A DNA stretch of 64,000 nt from Desulfovibrio sp. (GTDB lineage Bacteria > Desulfobacterota > Desulfovibrionia > Desulfovibrionales > Desulfovibrionaceae). Of this stretch, positions 17,787 to 26,246 are shown piece after piece; position 1 is the stretch's first letter, and each line of letters begins with the position of its first letter. A model generated the notes under the pieces. It saw nothing but the letters and a program-made list of their open reading frames with translations. It was not told the origin of the DNA and did not search any database. The stretch covers positions 1 to 64,000 of the forward strand of contig JAFXOX010000004.1 in the NCBI GenBank assembly GCA_017528345.1, given 5' to 3'. The translations under genes were made by a program, and so were the position numbers.

Positions 17787-18157
17787 GAACGGCTCTCCTT
17801 GGAAAATTGGCTCCACATATCTTCGAGCCGGTACAGCTCCCGTGTGGCCTCAAGAAAAATGCAGACAACGATATCGTTCAAGTCCACCAGGACCCATTCG
17901 CCGACTTCCTGACCTTCAATGCGCAGAAATTCGTAATTTTTCTCGTGACAGAGCTTGGAGATAGCCTGGGCAATGGCTCGAGCATGCCTGGGAGAAGTTG
18001 CCGTCAGAATAAAAAGACGATCCGCAAAACCGCCCCCTGATTTCTGGGAGATATCCAAACAGACCACATCCATGGCCTTCTGTTCAGCCAATAGCGCTGA
18101 AATATCTTCTACGCGCTGGCCAAGAGGGGCGGAGAAAGGTGATGTTGATTTTTCCAT
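17783..18157 (-). CDS. rsfS: Ribosomal silencing factor RsfS
   Basis: About 124 residues of the Iojap/RsfS family, which binds ribosomal protein uL14 and blocks subunit joining in starved cells. The core is visible: KAMDVVCLDISQKSGGGFADRLFILTATSPRHARAIA, then RIEGQEVGEWVLVDLNDIVVCIFLEATRELYRLEDMW. The start chosen is the ATG at 18157 with AAAGGG upstream; the longer frame to 18193 enters the porin terminator region. It is coupled to gpmI through a 4-base overlap. Confidence 0.94.
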   Translation of the reverse strand: MEKSTSPFSAPLGQRVEDISALLAEQKAMDVVCLDISQKSGGGFADRLFILTATSPRHARAIAQAISKLCHEKNYEFLRIEGQEVGEWVLVDLNDIVVCIFLEATRELYRLEDMWSQFSKESRS

Positions 18158-18220
18158 AGGCCCTTTCTTACTCCAAACTGTGCAACTGGGCAATGCCTGC
18201 GTGCTCTAAACAAACACAAA

Positions 18221-18240
18221 GGCCGCCCTTGCGGGCGGCC
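18221..18240 (-). terminator. Terminator of porin 1
   Basis: Perfect 8-bp GC-rich stem GGCCGCCC / GGGCGGCC with a TTGC loop, followed on the minus strand by a T-rich stretch, about 25 bases after the porin stop. Confidence 0.8.
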
Positions 18241-18264
18241 AATAGAACCTAAGCGATCATGTAA

Positions 18265-19824
18265 TTAGAAGCTGTAGTTGAAGGTCAACTGGGTCTTCCA
18301 AGCATCTTGCTTATCCCAGTTGTTGTTACCCATGTTCCACGAACCACTACGCTTCCAAGTACCGCGATCCATGCAGTTGATGATATAACCAAAGTCGAGG
18401 TTGACGGTCAGGTTCTCGTAGATCTTGTAGGAGTTGTCCAAGTTGAACTCAACCATACCGTCGTTGCTGGTCAGATAGATGCCATCGTAGTTGTCGGCCA
18501 TCACCCAGCCATTGGAATTCTGGAAGTACTTGACCATGTCAGGGCTGTTGGTACCACCCCAGTAAGCCACGCGGAAGGTGTGCTTGAGATCTTCCAGGAA
18601 GCTCATGTCGCGAACCTGCAGGCCAACGCCCCAAGTACCAGCATAGGAGGTGTGCTTTTCGTTGAAGGAACCCTTGCTGTTGGAGAACCAGTCTGTACCG
18701 GCAGCACCATTGAAGGAGGTGAAGCGACCATTGGCCTTGACGGAAGGCATACGCTCACTGCCGTTCTTCACATCGCCATCATCACCGGAAGCATACCAGC
18801 CGAAGATGCCGGGAACGCCCCAATCAAGCTTGTATTCAACCAAAGCCTTGACCAACCAACCTTCACGACGGTCATCAGCACGCTTAATTACACCAGTCTT
18901 ATAATTCTGGACATTGGAATCGCCGAAGCCCTGAACGTAGCCGTAGTTGAATTCAAATTCAACATTCAGCGGATCCCATGCGGTAACCTTAATCGGCAGG
19001 CCGCCCCAGAACATGGAGCTGTAAGCCATATCATCAGATCCATGGAGGCCAGTTCTCTGTCCACCGGGGTTGGCGAGGAGGGTCTGCATAATATTGCCAT
19101 CAGCCATACCCTGACCATCCCAACGGAATGTGTTACGACCGAGCATGCCGTACATGATCCAAGGAGTAATCTCAAAGCCATCTAAGGTCACAGGCAGAGC
19201 CGCGCCAAAGAGGTCCATATTGTCAAGATAGCGAGAATTCCTGTTTCGGTCACCATACAATACGGCGTTATCATAGTTATCATTGGCAGGACGATACTAG
19301 AAAGCTGTCAGGCCAACCATATCATTGAACTGATAGGAAGCGGTGATGCCGGCAACGTCGGTAGCACCGATCACAGAGGAGCCACCAGCGGCGTTGGGCA
19401 GGGTAACATTCTGGATACCCATACGAACTTTAAGATCGGTCTGAGGAACGATCCAGTCGATATAGGCATTTTTGATCTTGATGGCACGATCGCCGTCAGC
19501 GCCGAGAGCACCGCCGCCACCACGAGAGGTGTTATTGCGACCCCAATCCTGGTTGCCAATTTCAAACCAAAGGCGTCCGGAGAGGTTCTCAGAGGCAATA
19601 GCGTCCAACTGCACACGGAAACGCTGTGTGGCACTAAAGAGGTCAGCTTTGTTGCCGCCACCGTTCATTCTGGCATCACCAAGGCCAAAACCAACCAGCC
19701 ACTGACCCTTAGCCTTGAAGTCAACAGCCTGAGCACCGGCAGTGGCGCCCAACAACATACCAGCGGCCAGCATGGCAACCATGCAGCTCTTCTTCACACG
19801 ATTAAAAAGTGTGGATCCTTTCAT
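18265..19824 (-). pseudogene. Outer-membrane trimeric porin 1, split by one in-frame amber codon
   Basis: Desulfovibrio-type outer-membrane porin of about 519 codons. The start is the ATG at 19824 with AAGGAG upstream, followed by a signal peptide ending near AQA-VDFKAKGQW. Translation stops at TAG 19297-19299 after GLTAF; the same frame then continues without a break to 18265 and ends in the usual LTFNYSF. In the neighbouring intact porin the same place reads GLTAFW, so one TGG-to-TAG change explains the split. The rest of the protein looks well kept, with no other stop or frameshift, which points to a recent mutation, a sequencing error or read-through. The downstream Met at 19260 has no ribosome site and is not a true start. 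Confidence 0.85.
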
Positions 19825-19850
19825 GTCTAGCTCCTTATGAGTATAAGCTC

Positions 19851-19882
19851 GTACAAAATTTTGTAGGTAAAAAATTTTGTAC
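19851..19882 (-). promoter_or_regulatory. Perfect 12-bp inverted repeat at the start of the porin 1 transcript
   Basis: Arms GTACAAAATTTT (19851-19862) and its exact complement (19871-19882) with an 8-base spacer. The first arm lies within a 14-base self-complementary stretch, TACAAAATTTTGTA. It starts about at the predicted transcript start (near 19884) and ends 27 bases before the ATG. Either a 5' stabilising stem-loop or an operator. Confidence 0.6.
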
Positions 19883-19890
19883 AAGTCCCT

Positions 19891-19917
19891 TTTATATCCT
19901 ACTCATCGGCGCGTCAA
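19891..19917 (-). promoter_or_regulatory. Promoter of porin 1
   Basis: On the minus strand TTGACG (19912-19917), 15 bases, TATAAA (19891-19896). The spacer is short by two; shifting the -10 to TAAAAG gives 17. Confidence 0.5.
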
Positions 19918-20159
19918 GAAAAAAAATGAGGCCTAGGCAAAATTTTTTTACCAGCAATTTGCGCGTGAACCACTTCAAAGCCCCATAGTACGCGTCAGCT
20001 GCGAACTTTCGGAATTTTCGGAAGCGTGGCTGCTCATGCAACAGTGAAAAAAGCTTCGACCTCATACTTGAAGAGAACACAACACCCTCATGATACGCAG
20101 TTCAGCATTTTAAAACCTCTAAACAAGCGTAAAAATTTTTCAACCGTGAGCCATTGCTT
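19918..20159. other. Intergenic region between the two porin genes
   Basis: AT-rich spacer. Apart from the porin 1 promoter at its left edge and the porin 2 terminator at its right edge, I see no gene or repeat here. Confidence 0.5.
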
Positions 20160-20200
20160 TTTTGAAGTGAAAGAGAGCACTGCCCTTGACAGTGCTCTCT
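20160..20200 (-). terminator. Terminator of porin 2
   Basis: Perfect 11-bp stem AGAGAGCACTG / CAGTGCTCTCT with a 7-base loop (20172-20200), followed on the minus strand by TTTCACTTC. The T-run is weak but the position after the stop is right. Confidence 0.7.
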
Positions 20201-20232
20201 GAGACTATCCGCAAACAACTGCGGAGAATAGA

Positions 20233-21846
20233 CTAGAAGGAGTAATTAAAGGTCAACTGAGCTCTCCAGGCATCGTGTGTGCTGAAGGCATCGCCGCCAC
20301 CATCATAGCCCTGCTTTGTCCAGCTGCGAGCCCAGGTGCCACGGTCCATCATGTTCACGATATAGCCAAGGTCAAGATTGACAGAGAGGTTCTCGTAAAT
20401 CTTGTAGGTGTTGTCGAGGTTGAATTCCAAAAGACCATCGTTGGTGGTCAGATAGGGGCCGTCATAGAACTCTTCAAGACCGAGACCTGCCCCACCGTGG
20501 TTCACATATTTGACCATGTCTGTGCTGTTGGTGCCACCCCAGTAGGCAACGCGGAAGGTATGGGAGAGATCTTCCAGGAAGGACATGTCACGCACCTGCA
20601 GACCAATACCCCAGGTACCAGCATAGGTCATGTTCTTCTCATAAAAGAGGCCCTTGGTGCCGCCAGCATCTGACCACCAGTCGGTTCCGTTGCAGCCCAT
20701 GAAAGAAGTAAATGATCCTGCGCCGGCAACAGAGGGCATACGCTCACTGCCGTTTTTCACATCACCGTCATCGCCAGAGGCGTACCAACCGAAGATACCG
20801 GGAACGCCCCAATCCATTTTGTATTCAACTAAGGCCTTAACCAACCAGCCTTGTCTTTGAGTATCTGCACGAGCGTCGCTATTGTTCTTTCCATAGCGTT
20901 CCCAATTCTTATAATTGGTGATGTTCGCACGCCCCATGCCAGCGACATAACCGTAGTTAAAGTCAAACTCAATATTGATGGGGTCAAGAGCTGTCACGTT
21001 GATGGGAAGCCCAAAGAACCATGCATCTGAATACGCACGATTCTTGCTGCCAAATTTATGATAAATGCCACCGCGGCCGGGGATAGCGGCAAACAGGGTA
21101 TTCTGTAAATCGCCATCCGTGGCACTGTATCCGCCAGTCCAACCATTTTCATCGTCAAGCGCGTTACGACCAATCATGCCGTACATAGCCCAAGGGGTGA
21201 TCTCAAAACCTTCGAAGGTCAAAGGCACAGTGATACCAAAGAAATCAATGTTATCAAGAAAACGGGAATCTCTGCCAAATTCCTTCGCGCTGCCATTATA
21301 GTTATCATTGATGGGACGCATCCAGAACGCGGTCAACCCCACATTGTCATTAAACTGATAATTGGCAGACACAGCAGCCACATCACCGTCCATCACTGCG
21401 GAGCCTCCGGCGAAGTTGGGCAAAGAGAGCGCCTGCAAGCCCATACGAATCTTCAGATCCGTCTGAGGCACAATCCAGTCGATGTAGGCGTTTTTCACCT
21501 TAACGACAGCATCACCGTCAGCACCAAGAGCACCACCCTTGCGGTTAACGTTGCTGCCCCACTCCTGTGTGCCAATTTCAAAGAACAATGTTCCGGAAAG
21601 ATTTTCGCTGGCTACTGCATCCAACTGCACGCGAAAACGCTGAGCAGCCGTAAACAGATCATTTTTTTGAATACCTGCGCCGCTTGCAAGCTGGGCGTTA
21701 CCAAGACCAAAACCAACCAGCCACTCACCTGAGGCTTTAAAATCGATGGCCTGAGCTGCGCTCGTAGCTCCAAACAGCATGCCGGCAGCTAAAAGAGCAA
21801 CCATGCACTGTTTTTTGAAACGTTTGACGAAATTTGACGATGACAT
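20233..21846 (-). CDS. Outer-membrane trimeric porin 2 (intact)
   Basis: 537-residue beta-barrel porin of the Desulfovibrio trimeric porin family, a likely major outer-membrane channel for small anions and nutrients. Signal peptide 1-33 (CMVALLAAGMLFGATSAAQA). The mature protein starts IDFKASGEWLVGFGLG and ends LTFNYSF with the terminal aromatic residue typical of barrel proteins. It is closely similar to porin 1 over its full length, including long identical runs such as DWGVPGIFGWYASGDDGDVK, so the pair is a tandem duplication. AGGAGGA sits 9 bases before the ATG. Confidence 0.93.
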   Translation of the reverse strand: MSSSNFVKRFKKQCMVALLAAGMLFGATSAAQAIDFKASGEWLVGFGLGNAQLASGAGIQKNDLFTAAQRFRVQLDAVASENLSGTLFFEIGTQEWGSNVNRKGGALGADGDAVVKVKNAYIDWIVPQTDLKIRMGLQALSLPNFAGGSAVMDGDVAAVSANYQFNDNVGLTAFWMRPINDNYNGSAKEFGRDSRFLDNIDFFGITVPLTFEGFEITPWAMYGMIGRNALDDENGWTGGYSATDGDLQNTLFAAIPGRGGIYHKFGSKNRAYSDAWFFGLPINVTALDPINIEFDFNYGYVAGMGRANITNYKNWERYGKNNSDARADTQRQGWLVKALVEYKMDWGVPGIFGWYASGDDGDVKNGSERMPSVAGAGSFTSFMGCNGTDWWSDAGGTKGLFYEKNMTYAGTWGIGLQVRDMSFLEDLSHTFRVAYWGGTNSTDMVKYVNHGGAGLGLEEFYDGPYLTTNDGLLEFNLDNTYKIYENLSVNLDLGYIVNMMDRGTWARSWTKQGYDGGGDAFSTHDAWRAQLTFNYSF

Positions 21847-21941
21847 ATGGGCTTCCTCCTAGGATATAATAGTCAAGTTTGCACGCGCCCTGTAAGGCTC
21901 TTGAACAAAGCTCTGGGGTGCAATTTTTTTGACTGCGTTCA

Positions 21942-21969
21942 AAGATACTCATTTTACTTGCCATGTCAA
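21942..21969 (-). promoter_or_regulatory. Promoter of porin 2
   Basis: On the minus strand TTGACA (21964-21969), 16-base spacer, TATCTT (21942-21947). Predicted start near 21935, giving a leader of about 90 bases that can form a TTGCAC/GTGCAA closed stem (21879-21923). Confidence 0.5.
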
Positions 21970-22029
21970 CAAGACTGAAAAACAAATTGAAAAAAATTTT
22001 CATTGTCTTACTTGCTCCGCTAAATAAAA

Positions 22030-22278
22030 GATCTTATTCGTACACCCCAACGGTGCCTTTAGCAATTTCCCGTCGCATCGCAGAGCCGTTTTCTTGGCAA
22101 TAAGCCTCAAGAGCAGCTCGTACAAAATTTTATCTCCCGAGGAGCATTACGTTCAGGAATGAAGACGGGGCGCAAAAAAAAACAAAGCCGAGTAACGGCC
22201 TTGTAAGTGCCGAGAAGCAAGGCCTTTCGAAAAAAGACTCAACAGCTCGAGAAATATCAACTTTTCACAAGATTACGC
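22030..22278. other. Non-coding region upstream of porin 2 and the tRNA operon
   Basis: No gene seen. It holds a 17-base exact copy (22105-22121) of the porin 1 leader element, without the second arm, and a 7-bp inverted repeat GGCCTTG / CAAGGCC at 22197-22224. Confidence 0.5.
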
Positions 22279-22307
22279 TTGACAGACAACGGCAATGCGA
22301 ATATACA
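22279..22307 (+). promoter_or_regulatory. Promoter of the tRNA operon
   Basis: TTGACA (22279-22284), 17-base spacer, TATACA (22302-22307): close to consensus and strong, as expected for tRNA genes. Predicted start near 22314, 72 bases before tRNA-Cys. A 6-bp hairpin (TGAGAG / CTCTCA, 22333-22349) lies in the leader. Confidence 0.8.
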
Positions 22308-22385
22308 TTGCTGCGCGTCGTACCTCAGCCTGTGAGAGTACTGCTCTCATGAGTTGTTGATCAACGTCACCACACACGAGCGGAT

Positions 22386-22459
<74 letters not shown>

Positions 22460-22480
22460 TCAGCCTTCTTTTTTCCTCGA

Positions 22481-22555
<75 letters not shown>

Positions 22556-22623
22556 CGAGATCATTCAAGGAATAAAGAAGTTTTGCAGATCATTGTTCCT
22601 GAGAGGAACGTTTCACTCTATTT

Positions 22624-22699
<76 letters not shown>

Positions 22700-22714
22700 T
22701 CAAAGCAGCATGAT

Positions 22715-22789
22715 GCGGGAATAACTCAGCGGTAGAGTGTCAGCTTCCCAAGCTGGACGTCGCGGGTTCAAATCCCGTTTCCCGCTCCA
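22715..22789 (+). tRNA. tRNA-Gly (CCC)
   Basis: 75 bases with CCA encoded. Acceptor GCGGGAA / TTCCCGC, anticodon CCC at 22747-22749 in the loop TTCCCAA. It differs from the Gly-GCC genes mostly in the anticodon arm. Confidence 0.95.
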
Positions 22790-22797
22790 GTAAAATC

Positions 22798-22835
22798 AAG
22801 GGCTTACGGATAGTCTCCGCAAGCCCTTTTCTTTT
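22798..22835 (+). terminator. Terminator of the tRNA operon
   Basis: Stem AAGGGCTT-A-CGGA / TCCG-C-AAGCCCTT with a 5-base loop, followed by TTTTCTTTTT, directly after tRNA-Gly-CCC. Confidence 0.9.
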
Positions 22836-23129
22836 TCCTCGCACGGTTTTCCAAAAGTATCTGACAATTTGAAGTGCTGCATAGGGCTAATCAGCTCACG
22901 ACAAAAAACTCTGCGTAAGCAAATTCATGCTGTGGTCACTGCGCGAAGGCAGAGACCAGTTGCCTACGTGGTTGCCTTGCTGCATCAACATTTCTTTCTT
23001 GCATGTTATTTTCTGCAATCTTTGCGATAGCATCAAAACAAGAGCATGGCTTATGATACTCGAATAAATTATGGAGAAAAAAATTTATCCTGGCAGAAGC
23101 TAACTTTTATTATCGCAATTTAACGCACA
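22836..23129. other. Non-coding stretch between the tRNA operon and the glycan island
   Basis: No gene seen. A hairpin at 22933-22958 (TGGTC-A-CTGC, loop of 6, GCAG-A-GACCA) is the only clear structure. The stretch is AT-rich towards 23.1 kb. I looked for a copy of the tRNA 3' end that would mark an island attachment site and found none. Confidence 0.45.
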
Positions 23130-24644
23130 CTATTGCCACCTGCTATATATACGACAACCTATCCAACCATAATTTTTTGTTTCATCTATAGGAATTTCAC
23201 AAACTAAAGTGTATAATTCTGTAGCATTTATTGCTCGTTGAATTTCTTTTGTAAACATCGCCACATGATCTGTCTCCTGAACATTCCCGACGACGAGCAC
23301 ATCAGGAGATTTTTCAACGAGAAAATTTGTCAATTTTTTCTCGTCGCGCCCAAGTCGCAGAAAAACACGACTTAGGTCGTCCATGCCAAGACTCGGCGGC
23401 AGGCGTCGAGTCAGAGGATATAAAAAATGCATAAGGCCGCTTACCGAAAGCGTTGAGCCGGGCAGTTTGCCAATCACCTGGGCAGCCAATAAGGTATTTG
23501 AGCTGCGCGTGGCTTCCTCAGACCAGGCACATGTCGGAAAATCCTGCAAAACCTGCCAAGTTTCTTTCATGGCATAGGGGCGATAATTGACACAAAGAAC
23601 AATGAGACTCGCGAACAAAAACATCTTGGCGTTAAGCACGCGCGTAAAAAGGCCTGTGGCATCCTTCAGCCTCAAGCTGAGAGCAAGCATGCCCGCAAAC
23701 GCTGGCAAGATCATGGAAAAATGATAGAGAAATGCTGTTTTGCTCAATATTTCAATGAAGGGAGCAAACATGCAGGCAAGCCAAAACATGGCTCTGCGAC
23801 GGTATTGCTGCTCAGGGGCACGCCAAAGCAAGGCAATGGCGAAAATGACTAAAAACAAAAAGGGCCAAAATTCCCCAAGGAAGCGCAAGCCATACCGGAT
23901 AAAAAATGTAAAAACATTCGACGCTTCAGCGGAAACGACTGTTCCAGCCTGAAGATACGCTTCTACAAGACCTTGCAGATTTCCACGACCAAATGCCAAG
24001 ACAAGGATCAGTCCAAGGCCAGCCATGATGCCACCCATGCAGTAGATGCAGGCTGCAGGCAAGCCATAGCCAAACAGCATGGCGACTGCCCCCAGGCATG
24101 AATAGATGGCAAATGGTTCCCGCAGAAGAACTGCCAAAGCAGTAAGACATCCAGCGGCAAACCAAGCGGCTTTCGTGTTACGCTCAACGATCAGAAGTGC
24201 TGAAAAAAGGGCCGCGTAGGCGATTACAAGACTGTTTTTGACGCCAGCATCCAAGACATGGGGGACATGCCAGCACACAAGACAGAGAAACGCGATCAAT
24301 AGACCTGACGTTTTGTCTGCACTCTCCCGAACAAGCAGCCGACACAAGAGCAGACCTGCCACAACGGCAAAGCCAAGATCAACGAGGCGCATCCATATAT
24401 AGAGATTACCTGGAAGTATACAGAAAGGAGCTAACAGACAGGAGTAGAGATTGCAGGATCCAACATCAGGAAGCTGGCCATTGGTCAGAACAGACTGAAA
24501 AATCAGTTGCGCATAATAGATGTAGTAGCCCTCATCTATATGCGGGAAATCGCCGAGTACCAATATCCTTGGCACAACCACTGCCAAGAAGACGACCTTG
24601 AACGGCGTAAGCCTTGTCAGGAAAGAAGAAAGACTCAAACTCAT
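23130..24644 (-). CDS. Multi-span membrane glycosyltransferase-like protein (GT-C / ArnT type)
   Basis: 504 residues with about 10-12 hydrophobic helices and a soluble C-terminal part (from about 385). The motif PHIDEGYYIYYAQ in the first periplasmic loop (about 33-45) has the acidic pair used by GT-C enzymes such as ArnT and PMT, which take a sugar from a polyprenyl-phosphate carrier in the periplasm. The acceptor cannot be read. It overlaps the transaminase gene by 4 bases (ATGA) and is the last gene of the ten-gene minus-strand operon. With the GT2 (26247) and GtrA (25752) upstream it makes a complete lipid-linked sugar transfer set. Confidence 0.7.
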   Translation of the reverse strand: MSLSLSSFLTRLTPFKVVFLAVVVPRILVLGDFPHIDEGYYIYYAQLIFQSVLTNGQLPDVGSCNLYSCLLAPFCILPGNLYIWMRLVDLGFAVVAGLLLCRLLVRESADKTSGLLIAFLCLVCWHVPHVLDAGVKNSLVIAYAALFSALLIVERNTKAAWFAAGCLTALAVLLREPFAIYSCLGAVAMLFGYGLPAACIYCMGGIMAGLGLILVLAFGRGNLQGLVEAYLQAGTVVSAEASNVFTFFIRYGLRFLGEFWPFLFLVIFAIALLWRAPEQQYRRRAMFWLACMFAPFIEILSKTAFLYHFSMILPAFAGMLALSLRLKDATGLFTRVLNAKMFLFASLIVLCVNYRPYAMKETWQVLQDFPTCAWSEEATRSSNTLLAAQVIGKLPGSTLSVSGLMHFLYPLTRRLPPSLGMDDLSRVFLRLGRDEKKLTNFLVEKSPDVLVVGNVQETDHVAMFTKEIQRAINATELYTLVCEIPIDETKNYGWIGCRIYSRWQ

Positions 24645-25777
24645 TGAACGGCCTTCTGCAGCACATCCACGGTTTTTTCCTGCATTTCAAGCGTCATACC
24701 AAACCAGAGTGGCAAGCGGATCAGCCTCGAAGAAAGGTCTTCAGTCTTGCGCATGCCCCCATGAACTCTGCAGAATTTTTTGCCAGCAGGAGAGGTATGC
24801 AGGGGCACATAGTGAAACACAGCGTGGATGCCACTGTCTTTGAGCACTTCAAGCACACGCTGCCGGTCAAGATCCTCTGCCAAAAGCACATAGTACATAT
24901 GGCCATTGTGTCGGCAATGCTTGGGAACAATGGGGCGCCTAAGCCGTTCCTTGTGTTCGAGATCTTCAAGCATGGTGTGATACCTGTGCCAACAGTGCAG
25001 GCGGTTTTCGGTAATTTCCTGCGCCTCTTCAAGCTGAGCCCAGAGAAAAGCGGCTATCAGTTCGCCCGGAAGATAGGAACTTCCCACGCTTTGCCAGGTA
25101 TACTTGTCAACTTCTCCACGGAAAAAACGACTACGATCTGTCCCCTTCTCTCGAATGATTTCGGCCTTAAGAATCAGACCGGGATCATTGACGAGCAAGG
25201 CACCACCTTCGCCTGCAATGACATTCTTGGTCTCATGGAAACTGAGAGCTCCCATCTGCCCGATGCTGCCAAGAGCCTTGCCCTTATAGGTCGACATAAA
25301 GCCCTGCGCCGCATCCTCGATGACTTTCAGATGATGCCTTGCGGCAATAGCCATGATCTCGTCCATCTCACAGCCTATTCCCGCATAGTGCACCGGAGCA
25401 ATGGCCTTGGTTTTCTCTGTGATAGCCTCTTCAATAAGCGTTTCGTTGATGTTCAGTGTATCCTCGCGAATATCCACAAATACCGGCACCCCCCCACGCA
25501 GCACCACAGCATTGGCTGTGGAAACAAACGTGTAGGAAGGCATAATGACTTCATCTCCAGGCGCAATATCAAGAAGCAGAGACTGCATCTCAAGAGCCGC
25601 CGTGCATGAGTGCGTCAAAAGGGCCCTGGCACAGCCACACATTCTTTCAAGCCGATAATGACAGTTCTTGGTATAGGGGCCATCGCCGGCCAAGCGACTA
25701 TTAAAATGAGCCTGGGCAATATTGTAGAGCTCTTTGCCCGTCATATGCGGCTTATTGAATGGAACGATTTCCTGCAT
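24641..25777 (-). CDS. wecE: dTDP-4-amino-4,6-dideoxygalactose transaminase (WecE/RffA type)
   Basis: PLP aminotransferase of the DegT/DnrJ/EryC1 family, 378 residues. The N-terminal VPFNKPHMTGKELYNI, CGCARALLTHSCTAALEM, and SFHETKNVIAGEGGAL with the PLP lysine (about 181) match WecE, which makes dTDP-4-amino-4,6-dideoxy-D-galactose from the 4-keto sugar. The start is the ATG at 25777 with AGGAG upstream; it lies 26 bases inside gtrA. The dTDP-glucose pathway genes that would supply substrate (rmlA, rmlB) are not in the window. Confidence 0.9.
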   Translation of the reverse strand: MQEIVPFNKPHMTGKELYNIAQAHFNSRLAGDGPYTKNCHYRLERMCGCARALLTHSCTAALEMQSLLLDIAPGDEVIMPSYTFVSTANAVVLRGGVPVFVDIREDTLNINETLIEEAITEKTKAIAPVHYAGIGCEMDEIMAIAARHHLKVIEDAAQGFMSTYKGKALGSIGQMGALSFHETKNVIAGEGGALLVNDPGLILKAEIIREKGTDRSRFFRGEVDKYTWQSVGSSYLPGELIAAFLWAQLEEAQEITENRLHCWHRYHTMLEDLEHKERLRRPIVPKHCRHNGHMYYVLLAEDLDRQRVLEVLKDSGIHAVFHYVPLHTSPAGKKFCRVHGGMRKTEDLSSRLIRLPLWFGMTLEMQEKTVDVLQKAVQ

Positions 25778-26219
25778 GGGTCGACTCCTGGGCTGTGGCC
25801 TGCCCCGCAAATACAAAGAGCTTCAACGTCACAAATAAAAAAGCTGCGCAAACAAAAATCGCCGCAAGCTGCACAAGCTGATGCGGGTAGTGAAGGAGGT
25901 CAACGCAGATATAGAGCATAAGCAAATTTATACAGTAGCTGACTGCATGCGCCAGCAAAAAGCGCACTGAGGACTTGGTAATGCCCCCCTGATGATGGAA
26001 GGTATATTTCTTGTTCCCTAAATAAGAAACCAGCATTGCCAAAGGATAGGACACACCCACGACAATCTTAGGATCAACGCCAAGCCAAGTAATAAAAAGG
26101 TAGACAAAATAGCCTACAGAATTGTGAGCGATACCAACTATCCCATAACGAATAAGTTGTCGCCTTGACTCTTTATTCAAAAAAAGAGTCCATAATGCAT
26201 CAAAAAATTTGTTTTTCAT
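25752..26219 (-). CDS. GtrA-family flippase-like membrane protein 1
   Basis: 155 residues, four transmembrane helices, with RRQLIRYGIVGIAHNSVGYFVYLF at 19-42 and YLGNKKYTFHH near 68: the GtrA/DPMS3 family. Members are thought to flip undecaprenyl-phosphate-linked sugars or to anchor a partner glycosyltransferase. It follows the GT2 at 26247 by 27 bases. A hydrophilic tail after about 140 overlaps the wecE start. Confidence 0.9.
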   Translation of the reverse strand: MKNKFFDALWTLFLNKESRRQLIRYGIVGIAHNSVGYFVYLFITWLGVDPKIVVGVSYPLAMLVSYLGNKKYTFHHQGGITKSSVRFLLAHAVSYCINLLMLYICVDLLHYPHQLVQLAAIFVCAAFLFVTLKLFVFAGQATAQESTHAGNRSIQ

Positions 26220-26246
26220 GAGATGATATGAGCCATTCGAAGCAAT

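Noticed and set aside
18265..19260. Separate 331-residue protein starting MYGDRNRNSR
   Set aside because: It is the in-frame continuation of porin 1 after the amber codon; no ribosome site or signal peptide precedes that Met.
19297..19299. TAG as a pyrrolysine codon in the porin
   Set aside because: The paralog has Trp here, no pyl genes or known Pyl-protein context is present, and a point mutation is simpler.
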